A stretch of DNA of 64,000 nt from Lagopus muta (lineage: Eukaryota; Chordata; Aves; Galliformes; Phasianidae). This document shows positions 20,746 to 33,000 of the stretch, piece after piece. Both the position numbers and the translations under genes were made by a program. Each line of letters starts with the position of its first letter. Positions within the stretch are counted from its first letter, which is position 1. Below the pieces are notes generated by a model. It saw only the letters and a list, made by a program, of their open reading frames with translations, was not told where the DNA came from and did no database searches. Location: the NCBI RefSeq assembly GCF_023343835.1, contig NC_064437.1:13481001-13545000 (forward strand), in the 5' to 3' direction.

Positions 20746-22573
20746 AGCAAACTGGAACGCGGCACTGCAGCCACGCTCTGGTGGGTGCTGCTATAAATCA
20801 GCAGATCTATTTCTTGTGAGGCTGTCAATCCTTGGACATGTATTTTTGCCATATCACTGAAGTGAGTTGCGTCATGTCTCCTTACAGGCCATACTAGGAA
20901 AATATCACTGGGCAGAGTAGCCCAGTGCCATTTCTTCCCAGCCTGAATAAAGGCTTCAAGAGGAGTTGTTCCTTCATGTTTGTTTTTAGAATCTCACCTT
21001 TAAGGTGAGGTGGAGAGCACCGCCTCGCACTGGGCTGATCACCGCAATGCCCATCGCCTCACCTGGGAGCTGGTCCTGGCCAGTCTGCTGCTTCTGGCTT
21101 GCCAGCCCCTACAGAACTGAAAAACATAATTTTGTCTTTTAGATTTTTTTTAAAAAGCAGTGTTTACTCCACCAGACCTCCAAGGAGCTCATTTACATCC
21201 ATCTTCTTCTATTTTATTAAGACTGCAGCTAAAGCAGCACACATAAGTGGGTAGTGACCAAGGCACCTGCTGCAGTCTCATTTCAGCAGAAAATGAAATG
21301 CTAAAAATGAGATGTTGCCATACCTCTGGAATAAAAAAAAAAAATATGCTAAGCAAATGTAGTAAGTAGAGTAATTTTCTCCTCAGATGTACTACCAACA
21401 ACTTAAAGATCTAAAGATTTATCCATGGGACTTGGTCTTCAGTTGTCCATTTTTGCATTAACAAATGGGCTATATCCACGTGCCCAGCAATGAGAAAACT
21501 AAGTACATATAATCCTGAACTCGGATCTCTGGTGTATAGGTATTGCTAAACAATCCTTGATTCTCACAAATATGCTCTGAATGGTTTATCTATATCATTT
21601 TCACCTTATAAACTAAACCTAGCTTTTACTTTCAATTCAAGTAACATCAGCAAATATAAACCGAAACTTTCCAGCTATCTGCTATGACAACTTATACTTA
21701 GGTCAGACATGAATGGTAACTACAAGCTCTCTAAGGCTTAACACATTAATGATTTATACACTGCCATAAAGACAAAGTTTGTATTTCCTGCCAAATACGG
21801 AAATACAATGAATTTAAATTGTATGTCATGAATCCTGGACATCTGACAGAAAAACAAACAAAACAACAACAACCAAACAAATAACCTGCACAAAATCTTC
21901 AGGAAGTTCAAAAGAGTTTATTGTCCTTTAAATTAATTAAACGGCTGTCAAGTGGCAGAAGAGACATAGCATGGAAGGGAGGAGGAACCTTATTCTGTTG
22001 TGGTTGGTTGATGCTTTCTGATAATAAAATATGTCTGCTGCTATCTCGTATGTTGTATGCATTTTATGTAGACATATGAAATTCTGGATTCTGATTTTGT
22101 ACAGATTTACTCACCACCACCTTTGTTTTTCTTAAAATGTGTTATTTCCCTACCCTGCCCACTTTGAATTAAATGTAAAGCTTCCCACCGATTGCAGTGG
22201 GAATTGGATTAGGTCTCTAAAACAACAATTACATGGCTAATTACTTTTTACTGCTCACTTAAAAATGCATTCTTTGAAACAGTACCAGTATTTGTAAAAG
22301 GCTGAGAGTTTAATATGGCAAACTATTTAGGTTATTTGGAGACCTATTTTCCACTAGTGCCTCGGGATTTAAACAAATGCTATAAAAAAGTGTTATTTAC
22401 ATTCTGCATTTGGAACAGAAGTGTTTATATGGTACCGTTGTTCTTCACAGTGATTTCCTCTAAATACCAAAACTCACTGCTTTAAAGTCAGTGGGAAATC
22501 TGCTATTGGCTTAATTCTGAGGCTGGGAACTAATGCAAGGAAAAGGTAATGCAGGTTTCAAATCATTCTGGGG

Positions 22574-22609
<36 letters not shown>

Positions 22610-24461
22610 CAAGGGTTGTGAAAGATTCTTTACAGAGCTGTGCTGCTGGCTTTTTCTCCTGTAGATCATCCTTACCTGTCTACTCCAGTCTTGAGAGTCT
22701 CTTGAGCAGCAAAAGACTGTGTGTCAGTTTGGCAGTGCCAGTAACTAGCACTTGAAATGACTGTGGTAGTTTGACAGTAGTCTGGACAACTTTAACCCTA
22801 TTCTGCAAGTAGCAATATGTACCAGCTCAGTGCTGCTCAGTACTCTGAATTGCAATCCTGACTCTAAAATGAGTACATACAAAACCCACGTGAAAGTGAT
22901 CAGAAGATTCTGCAGAAATTAATTAACCATCAGTGAGCCTTTATTTGGCCTCCAAGAATGAAAAAAGCAGTCACTGAAGGAAAACAGCACAATCCTCTCT
23001 CCATAAAACCTTCTGAAAAAAACAATCTAATCAAAATAACTCTGGGTTTAACAAGCATAGCCAGGAGGAGGTCTGCAAGATCTGAGTTTGGCTGCATGCC
23101 TAATGCCTGCTACTACAGAAGCTATAACTTTCTTCATCACCAGCATCCCTTCAGAATACAAAAACCCAATCTCTGTCACAGAGCTCCTTATATATAAAGT
23201 GCAAAGTTCAGGAATCCCTTTAAACAAGTATGGTTGGAACTCTCTGCGTAGACTTAGGGATAATTCTAAGTAATACCATTAGACAACATGGGGAAGCATG
23301 TCAGATTTGGGAGAATAGATGAAAATAGTTAAAGAATTTTCTCTGTCTATAGAAGATTGATGAAGGATGTATTGAGAGTAGATGGCCTCAAAAAACGTTT
23401 ATCTGCATAAAAAATAGCTGATGAATAACTAAAATGAGCACACTGCGAGTACAGAAATTAAAGTGGGGAGTATCTATACATCCACAGAATCAGCATTACT
23501 TCAGAGTAATACTTATGCATATTCTGTAAGAGACCAGAACACTTCAAGAAGTAAAAGCATGTTGTGTCACTACAATACATTGATATACACACAGTTGAGG
23601 TTTAAAAGCATTTTAAGAACAGAACTTAATAAGCTGTAGTAATTTAAAAAAGCAACAACAGTTTTGGTACACAAGGTTATTCCTCGAGCTGGTATTAGAG
23701 TAAAATATACTCTTCCACTAATTTGGTAAAGGTAAATAACTTAAGAACAACCTAGTAAAATATCCCAAAGTTAAGACTGGCATATGAACACTTTGTTTTC
23801 CAGGCCTCTTTGATAACTGTAGAAAGTTTTTCCACAAAAACATAGGCTGAGAAAATGGCTCCAAACCTTCACGTTCTTTATTTGCAGCCCTATATTTCAA
23901 CCTTTGATTACAATGACAATTTTACCGTAAATGCTTTAAATTTTATGCAGTTTAAACTCTCATGGTCAAGTTTATCTGCAGAGTATAATTTTCTGTGTCA
24001 TTACTGTTTGATTAGCAAGATGTTACTCTGATGCCAGTGCAAACATTTTCAGTACAACTAAAAACCCTATGAAACTAGGGCAAGGACAATGCTGGAGATT
24101 GCCTGAGCACAGCAAAATGAAAGGACATTCGTGTGCGACATACTGATGCTGAACTTTGTCATATACTATAACGGCATTAGATCAAGGATTTCTGGAAGAG
24201 TGGTTGTACAGCCAGACAGCCAAGATAAAAGAAATGACCTGTTGTGTCCATGCTGGCTAGCTGCAGCAAACGATTCTCCTCATCAAACCCATTTTCTCAG
24301 TGATGCTCTCCCTGTTGCTGGATCTGGGCAGAATCTAACTCCTCAGCGCTGTGGTCAGAAGAGCAGCATTCATTTGACCAGAAAATTCCAAGAGAAATGC
24401 AAACATAACACAGCTATAAAATAAACCCAACTAAAATGATATCCCACAAGCTCTGTCATCG
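20746..24461. other. Intergenic sequence, part 3
   Basis: Non-coding, mostly AT-rich DNA with a poly(A) run at 22574-22607. ORFs are short and overlap on opposite strands. Nothing in it resembles a known exon, RNA gene or repeat family. Confidence 0.6.
22574..22607. repeat. Poly(A) tract, 34 nt
   Basis: An uninterrupted run of about 34 A. The preceding sequence was checked for a processed pseudogene or SINE body and nothing was recognised. Confidence 0.92.
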
Positions 24462-24605
24462 TTCATAGAATCATAGAATGGTTTGTGTTGAAAGGGACCT
24501 TTAAGATCATCTAGTTCCAAAACCCTGCCATAGGCAGGGACACCTCCTACTAGATCAGGCTGCTCAAAGCCCCATCCAGCCTGGCCTTGCATGCTTCCAG
24601 GGAAG
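24462..24605 (-). repeat. CR1 LINE 3'-terminal fragment
   Basis: Reads on plus as TCATAGAATCATAGAATGG followed by GTGTTGAAAGGGACCTTTAA, then GATCATCTAGTTCCAA and GCCCCATCCAGCCTGGCC. This is the reverse complement of the CR1 3'UTR with its duplicated terminal octamer (ATTCTATGATTCTATG), so the element is on the minus strand, 5'-truncated and non-coding. Confidence 0.93.
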
Positions 24606-27600
24606 GGGCATCCACAGTCTTGTTGCTTTCATCATTTTACTTTACATCACCCCAGAATTTCTTCCAATATGAGGAGTGATGATTTTAGAGCCCATCTTTC
24701 AGAGCTGAGGTTCATTCCCATGGCAACAGGAGATGCAGCTGGCCATGAGTATATCAGAAGGCTGCAATGCTCAGTTCCTCTGCGTACACAGCATTAGGTG
24801 TAGCTGCTTGGTCAGAGTTATACACTGGGTTGTGATTGCTGACTTTAGTTTGAATAGACTGTGGATGTGCGGCTCAGATGGCCTACAGAAGAATTTGTTC
24901 ATTATAATAAACATTGGTTAATTGGAGGCACTGGTTTAGAAGCCCACCAACTGCCCATGATCAGCAGTGATTTCTGTTTTTCTGGCAGCAGTACAAGCAG
25001 TACAAGCTTGCCTTGACACTGGCAAGACCAAGAGCAGCAGCCAAGGATGCTGAGCTGCCCTCTGCACTAGCAGGGCTGATGCAGGCAGCAGCACCCATTT
25101 GGGCACAGCTAACCTGACCTAGCCCCCCAAGTGATCCACAGGTGTATCTGGATGGAGCTGATCTGTCCTTTCCCCATGACCAAAAGCCACCTGCAGGGAC
25201 TTTCTCCAAAGCCCTCCTGGCCCACCTGGTGCCTGCCCTGCAGCACACAGCAATTGCCAGTGCAGCACATGTGACATGCAGGCCATGGCTTAGAGATTTT
25301 GTAACTCTAACATGATTTTCTGCCTGCACAAATGCCAGAAGCGTAGCACAGCCTGCTCCTACTTAGAGCATACTGAATTGTAAGGAACTAACTAGAAAAG
25401 TACATGGGGAGCACGGCATAACACTGTGTAGCATATGGGTATTCTGGTTTCTCATGCCCACATTATTTCTAGCATAAATAAGCTCATTTCTCACTGACAT
25501 ACTATCTTATATTATTCCATACTGAAATGGAAAAGAGGACCATGCTCATTTCCCACACCACCAAATAAAAACTAGTTGTCTGAAGCCAGACAACACTCCC
25601 CTGACAGCCTTAGCACATGCCACAAATCTTTCCCTGGGCAGTGATTTTCCTCTTGCTGCACTGCCTGTCCTCTGACTCAGCAGAAAGTTGTCAGCAGGAT
25701 GACACGGAAAACTGTGCTCCAGACACAGAGCACCTCCCCTCCTGGCTGCACAGCCTGGCCTTCTCCTGCCAGGGTCCCTCCTGGCATGGCAGCACTTTCA
25801 GGCATCCTCATTGTGCTCACACAGCCTTCTCTTGGAGCCTGCAAGTAATGAAGAAGCCGCACCAGCTGCCAGTGGAGTGCCCTTTGGACTAATGTTTTTC
25901 AAGTGGCCTGCTGTGTCAAGTCCCTAATTGCACTAATGGACCTAATGAACCAAGCCTCCCGGGGGCAGCCACACTGACAAAGTTACTTAAAATTAAACTG
26001 AACACAATGCTTGGGAACTCAGTGACGGAGCAGCCCTGCCCAGAGGGGAGGCAGCATGGGGGTCTGCTTGCCCCCCACTGGCTTTCACGAACCCCAGCTT
26101 TCACCGATCTCATCAATTGAGAGAGGCTGTGTCACTTCTTAACATCAGTGAGCTGCACACACAGGCAAGCCTTTCATTTCTTGATGTACCCAAGCCTGAA
26201 GTTTATTAATCAGCTGTCCACTATTTTAATATCTGTTTTAAGCTGTGTTCTGTGATGATTGCACTGCCTGAAATGGGATTGCAGAGCACACAGCTCGCTT
26301 TGTGGTCCTGAGGTGATCTTTAATTCATGAGCAGCCAAGCACTAGTTGGATGCTCAGAGCTGTGTTTTAATAATAAAATAGGTTATTTCTGTGTCTCCTT
26401 TGCTGTAACTGCCTGTTCGTTTCCATAACAATTTTTTCTCACCAGGGTAGAGCAAGGCAGAACTCAGCTCCCAGAGAGCTGGGCTGTGGCCAAAGGCCTG
26501 CTGCCACTGGGGCCTGGTCACCAGCCTGCCTGTGGGCGGTGGGCAGTCACTGACCGCAGGGACGCAGGCTTTGTTGTGCTGCAGTTGCTATGGAAATGAC
26601 TTAAAAGTCGTTCAATCCCACTAAAGCAAACTTTAACGACAGCAGCAATTCATGAGTCTTTCACATTTTTCTCCAGTTACTCTTGCTCCTGTCTGTAACT
26701 GCAAATATTTACATGTGGGCCAGGATAGTTTATCCCTCAAGTAGCCTCAATAGCAATGTGCCTTACAGATCTTCAGCCCTCCTCACAGAAACCTCTCCCT
26801 GCTTCAAGGAAGAGCATGAGCTGTTAACCCATTGAGGAGAAACAAGAATTGTCGCTTATTGTCTGCAGACTTCACTTACTCAGGACCAGCAAAGCTGGAG
26901 TTTTGCTATATAATGTCATGACATGAAATATTGGTAAAACCAGGACACGGTACCTGGTGCTTGCTCCCACCAGAGCCCGCAAAGCAAGGAGGTGAAGGTT
27001 TCACATCCCTGATCAATTGTCTGCAGCAGTGCTGGAGAAATAGATGATGCTAAATCAACGGAGCAGCATTCCCTGGAGGCACCCCCCCACACTTGTCCCC
27101 AGTCATCTCAAACCACTCTACAGTGCTGTTTGTCCTCCATCATGCGGCTCTAGCACCCAGCCAGGTCCTCAGTGGCTTCATGGGTGGTCAGCTGCCTGCA
27201 GTGCTGCTATCTTCCAGTCACCTCCTGACTTGTCTGGGAAGTTCACAGCAGGGTCCTGGTTGTGGCTTCCCAGCACCTAGCAGCACCTGTAGAGTACCTT
27301 CTGTCCTGCCTGCCTCTAGAAAACTAAATTCAGCTCCTCCTAGATTTCCACAAGCCACTGGGGAACACTGTTCTTCCTGCTCCAAGCCCAGACAATCCTT
27401 GCTTTTCTTCTTCTTCTTTAATAAAAGAATGATCCATATGAGGCCATTTCTCACCCTCCCCTCAAAATACTGCAAAATTACCGAGAGCAAAGCCTCTAAG
27501 AAAAGACCTTTGTATATCCAGTGAAACATAAAGATATCTCTGTGCTAGCCAGGACTCAGGATCAGCAGGCAGCCGTATCTTTCAGAAGCAGAATGCCCCA

Positions 27601-30050
27601 AGTAGGATGATGGTGTTTGGTAGCTTTCAACACTTTCCTCCGCCAATAAAGCAGATGGGTACTAAAGGCTGGACAGATGCTACTCTGTATTAAGCAATAA
27701 GAGGCCAAGAATTTCTCAGAATTATTTCTGTGGGGTTTTTTGGCCTTATTTTCCCCTGTAAGCTGAGAGGCAGCTTTCCAGAGAAAACTAGAGGTCTGCA
27801 ACTGCAGCAGCATCCAGAAGCTGTGTCATAGCCCCATACAACAGGAGGAACCCCAAAGGAGATGGATTGCTATTTCAAGGCTTGCATGCATCACAGAGTT
27901 AAGCTTTCCTGTGAGTTCTACACAATATCATATGAATTCTGATAGCTTATGTGCAAAGACTGTCCCGTCCTATGCAGATACATGCAGTAAGGTGACCCTA
28001 AAGGAAAAGCTTTGTGAGATTCTTCATGAAAAGTAAGTAGAGTGCTGTACCTTGTGCACAGTGGGTTTTCTCCCTACCACCCTCCATTTTAAAGTTGTCC
28101 TTTGGCTCTGGACACACGCTACCTGCACTTCCCCAGGAAAGGATGACTTGGAGTTGCTCTTCATAGAAAGCAAATTGCATGCCTGGGTAGTTAATACAGC
28201 TTTTAATGCAAAGCACTGGGTAACTTGCTCTGGTGCTATTGATCGATGCCCTTTGCTTCTCCTACCCTGTGCAAAGAAGTGACAGATAAACACCAATCTT
28301 TCCCAGGTCTGCTGTAATGCACTTTCCCCCCGATTTGCAACAGGTGCTCTTTTAGGCAGCACTTTCTCCTTCATACCCCACCCACCTTCCCAACTTTCAT
28401 CTCCAGGATAATTGCTGCTGAAGGTCTGTGCTGCATTACTTCTTGCAGCAAGGAATCAGCTGAGGAGACAACTCTGCAGGCTTGAAAGCAGCTGCACAGC
28501 CACTGAGGAGGCTGGAAGAGAGGGCTCTGAATGGGACTAGATGGAGAAAAGTTGGAAAACAATAGAGAAGAATAAATTATCCAGTAACAGCAAGACTCTC
28601 CAGTCAGGGCAAGAGGAACCATGTTTTGACTGCAGTGGTGAAAGGACTACATGACTTCCATCAGCCAGTGGACAGGAGCATTTTGCAGGACTGCTGGTTT
28701 GCCTGTCTGAGCTCCTGCTCCTAGTGTCTGGGCTTAAGATGCCACATCAACAGCACCATGGCATAGCAGATGCACAGTTAGACTCATGTGCCTCCCCAGC
28801 TCCAATCATACAGCAGCAGTCCCAGAGAAATCGATATTTTCACACTTAATAGCAGTGTCCTCAGGATTCTCTCTGCAGTCTGAGTCCTTTGCAGCAACAC
28901 GCAGCAGCTACTGTTTTCCTTTTCTGTATTTCAAGGACACATTCATCTGTAGGCACTCCTAGAACCTCACCAGCATTGGAGAAGAATGTATAATTAAATA
29001 AGGCAATCCTGATAAGAGATTTTGATATAGAGGTTACAGTTTGATAATCAGAAGCCAGACCTTGTATTTTAATTTGCCCCAGTGTTAAAAACCTCCCTGC
29101 TACTGGCTGTTAGCTCTTTCATTTCAGTTACACCCATCTGCTGTTTCCAAATACAGCAGCACAGCTGGCAGAGGGCTGGGCACGCCCGACTGGAGCTTGT
29201 GCTGGTCCTTCCCTGACACTAGCACCCTGTTCAGCTCACCAGCCTCTTCTACTCAGGGGAGAAGTGAGCAGAAGATGGAGTGGAGCCTCGGCACAGGGCT
29301 GGGCTTGCACTCGTGCCCTGCGTCAATCTCTTCTAAAATTTATCCTTGAGCATGGGCTGGCCAGGCAACATGGCTCCACAAGATGCTGGTGCCACCTCAG
29401 CCATTGTTGGGATATAGGAGGCAGCCCAAACCTGCAGCTGCCTGCCCTGACTGAGAGTGCAATCGTTTCCAGCTTGGGAGAATGAATGCTACGACCTGCA
29501 ATCCTTCATCTTTTGTGTTGCCAGCGACAGCTCTGTGCACGGTGCCAGATCACACGCTTTGAGACCGGTTTGGTGCTCAGACTCTTATCAATGGCCACAT
29601 CTCCTCACTCCATTTCCCTGCCCTCCCCTCGGCACACGACCCCTGCCCAGCACAGCCTAAGGGCCTAGGGAGCCTGGCAGGTGGGTGCTGTGCAGCACAG
29701 GCCCAGAGTGGTGTGGGAGCCCTCAGTGGCCTGAGGCCAGCAGGCACTGAACAATGCTGGAGCCATGGGAGCACCGTGTTCCATGCCGGAACATGTTGTG
29801 CTGTGTCTGGCTTCAGCTCACACAGCACATGGTCCAGACAGAGCCTGGTTCCCCAGCTCTGCTCAACGTTTGGCTACAGGTTGTCATGAGGTCAGGGGGT
29901 GACGCAGAAGATGGGAGGTGGTTTGGCCTAAGCACTGCTGTACACATACCGTGTGAAGCAGCCTTGTCCTGGGTGCTGTATCCCAGTGTTGGCAATGAGC
30001 ACGCACAGGATGCTGCGGCCACATTTACATAGACAGTATACATTTGTAGG
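24606..30050. other. Intergenic sequence, part 4
   Basis: Non-coding DNA of moderate GC. A plus-strand 91-codon ORF at 25617-25892 begins with a signal-peptide-like hydrophobic stretch but has no other support. Around 26.2-26.7 kb are dense motif patches, including an X-box-like GTTGCTATGGAAAT at 26584-26597. A CTT-rich patch lies near 27405-27420. No exon chain, RNA gene or repeat is recognised. Confidence 0.55.
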
Positions 30051-33000
30051 TGGGTTGTAAACACTGACAAATCATTGTTTAAATCAGAAATAAACAAATA
30101 ATCACATTTACAAATATAGACGTGTACAGCCTCCCCAGTGTGCAATAATAACAACCTAGAGCTCCTATAAATAGTAACATTCTGAAAATCTCTTCCAAAT
30201 TAAGTTCTATTGTAACAAAACTTGGCTTATCTTTACTGGTAATCAGCTTCTACCACTCTTTGAGGAAAACTACTAAATAAGACCTTTCACAGCTGCTACT
30301 GTCAGACAGTAGTATTTTTGCTGCTGGAACCATGGCATTTAACAGATGGAGAACCAGATAATGTAATGCCATAGCATTCACAAATAACATTTCAAAAGTG
30401 GTAGTCATGGTCTTTAAATAAAACTGGGCAAAGCAGAGCTGAGTCAACTGCAGCTCCTGGATGAAAGAGAGCTCCATTTGCTTTGTCTTTGAGAATGTAA
30501 AAAATGGTCCTTTGAAGTGCTGGGAGAGTATTTAAACCCCGTACCTGGGAGACAGGTGAGTGCCAGTGAGCTCTCCAGATGCAGCGCAGAATATGTGGGA
30601 ACCCCCAGTATGGGTGGGAACTGTCTCCTACACCTGTCAGGCCAGTACCATCAGGGCTCCACCAACAAGCTGCTGCTTGCTCTGCTCATCCCTTCCAAAA
30701 AGTAAAAAAAATAAAATAAAGAATTGTAGGAAGCTTTCAGGTGAATGTGGTGCAGAGGCAGTCCCAGCCACTGCAGCACCTCAGAAGCCCCAAGATCCGT
30801 AGTGATATCTCCTACCTGAATCTATGCAGAAGTGCACAGAAATCAAAGGTGCAGAACACAGCAGTGACAGCTCTTCACTGGGAATATTGTCACTTTGCTT
30901 TTCATAAAGGTAACACATCACAAAGGTGCTGCTTGTCTCCCAGCCAAATGTAAGGATCAAATAGAGTATCAGTGGAAACCGAGTTTACTGGGCTGAATGT
31001 GTCATCTCCAGTGTGTTGATGCAAATAGGCACTGGATTCGCCTTGCCTTGCCAACAGTGAAGACCAAAGTGAATCAGCAACCCCTCAGGGTAGGTCCTGA
31101 TGGAGCCTATTGCTACCATTTGTATCAAATCAGTGCATGCAGCACAGAGGAAATTACTATAACAAGTCAAAATATTTGGTGTGACTGCTGCAAGGATTTG
31201 GCATAAGCAGTTCTTACCTCCAAGTGTCATCTCAGCCCTGGCATCTTTCCTAAACAACATTTGGGTTTACTTCCTGAAAGCTCTGAGCTTCGAGTCTGAA
31301 GCTCACACTGATCCTGCAAAGGGTGAGGAGGAACTGAGAGGGCAACAGCAAAGGGGACAGAGAAGCAAGTTCCCATCTATCAGACTCCTGTCTGGCAACC
31401 CTCAGGTAGTCATTTAGGCTAGATTCCTTTTGATACTGAGATGTCATGTCTCACTATTCCTTTAAAAGCAGAGGAGATGCCAGCCCAAATAATTCGTTCA
31501 AGAATGATGAACCTCCAGTCTCCCTCCTACTAAAATAAGTGGACCCAGAATTAATTCCTGCCTGACAGTTATTGACAGGGTTATTAAGTGCTTTAGAAGC
31601 TTGTAGATGTCACTGAGATAGATGGCCATCTCTGCATGAGTCACCTTTAGGAGGATCACAGACCATGATCCTACTAACGCACAGAAATGTGGTCGAAACT
31701 ACTTCACCTTGACAATTCCTTAATTTTGCTGGCTATGTATTGGGATGAAGACAGCTGATTCTGGTATTTTCCTGGCATTGACTGGGTGAGAATACAGTTA
31801 GCAGAGGTGCAGTAATGAGGGGGCAGTAAGCGGTGCAGCTCAGGAGAGGCTCCCAATTTACATTTTAATTTTAAAAAACAATCATAAGCACAGGATCTAC
31901 TTTTGCTTAGCTGAAATATTTACAATTTGCCAGCATCTAACAAACATATGTAAACATCAGACGTTTTTGCTGTTATTGTCAGTTTCTGACCTTGCAAAAA
32001 CCCAAGACAAAAATGTCTGCTCAACCATATCTATTTCTTCTTGTGGCTCTCTGGTCTGTGAAATTGGAGGGTTGCTCTAGCATCCAGTGCTGCTGGAATT
32101 TATCTGTAGAGAAAAGAGTGGTTTAATGTGCGCTTTGAAGAACAAAGCAGAACACAAAAAAAATTACATAGACTCTGCAAAGAGATTATACAGGAGAAAA
32201 TGGGACAAAACAGTGGATTTTGGACATAATCCAACACTGAAAATCTCTGATTTGGAAGCCCAAATGTTTCTTCTTTAAAATCAACAATTGTGTCTGGGAG
32301 GATTAACTCATGGACCAATCCAGCCTTCCACCACTGTGCCTTTCCTGTGCCTGTTGGTACCACCAACGCAATGGGAACATTTGTCCTGTAGCAGAAACTT
32401 ACAGCCTAAAACCAGACATTAACATCTTGATCTCACGAATGCTGACACATGCTTGGCTCCTTTCACAAGAAATGTCTCCTGAAAGCAAAACAACTATATA
32501 AAAATGACAGCTAAGCACACATATGAGCAGTTGCAAGTTCACAGTCTATAGACCTTTATCTATAGAGGCACAAAATCTTACATTTCAAATTAAATTAACT
32601 CATTTATACCTGTGGGAAAAATGATAGCCCTGTATCACCAAGTGCACTGTACAAACACACTGACATTCATAACAACTGATGCGTTAATCGAAATTTGAAT
32701 AGAATCATTTAAGCATTAATAACATTTCCATCTCTAGAGGTCAAGCCTTTTACTCCCCAGCGTTTTGACATCCATTAGTAACTGAACGTATTTCTAACAG
32801 AGACCTAATTAAAGCCAAATATTTGTTTGCATAAATATCCATCTGGAAGATGGAGAAGAGACTAACTCCATGGTACTGTAAGAATCGAGCCTATATAGGA
32901 GAGTATTAACATTTAGGGTCAAGAAAAAGACCTTGTGTCAAGAGGGTAGATCTGTATTCTGAACATTTACATGTATAAAATACAGCGTGGGGTGAGAGCA

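Noticed and set aside
20228-20852. ORFs of 127-169 aa on both strands in the GC island
   Set aside because: Same compositional effect; several frames are open at once and no domain is recognisable. Kept only as a possible promoter island.
22500-22760. Processed pseudogene or SINE ending in the 34-nt poly(A)
   Set aside because: Upstream sequence shows no recognisable transcript or SINE body, and no flanking target-site duplication was seen.
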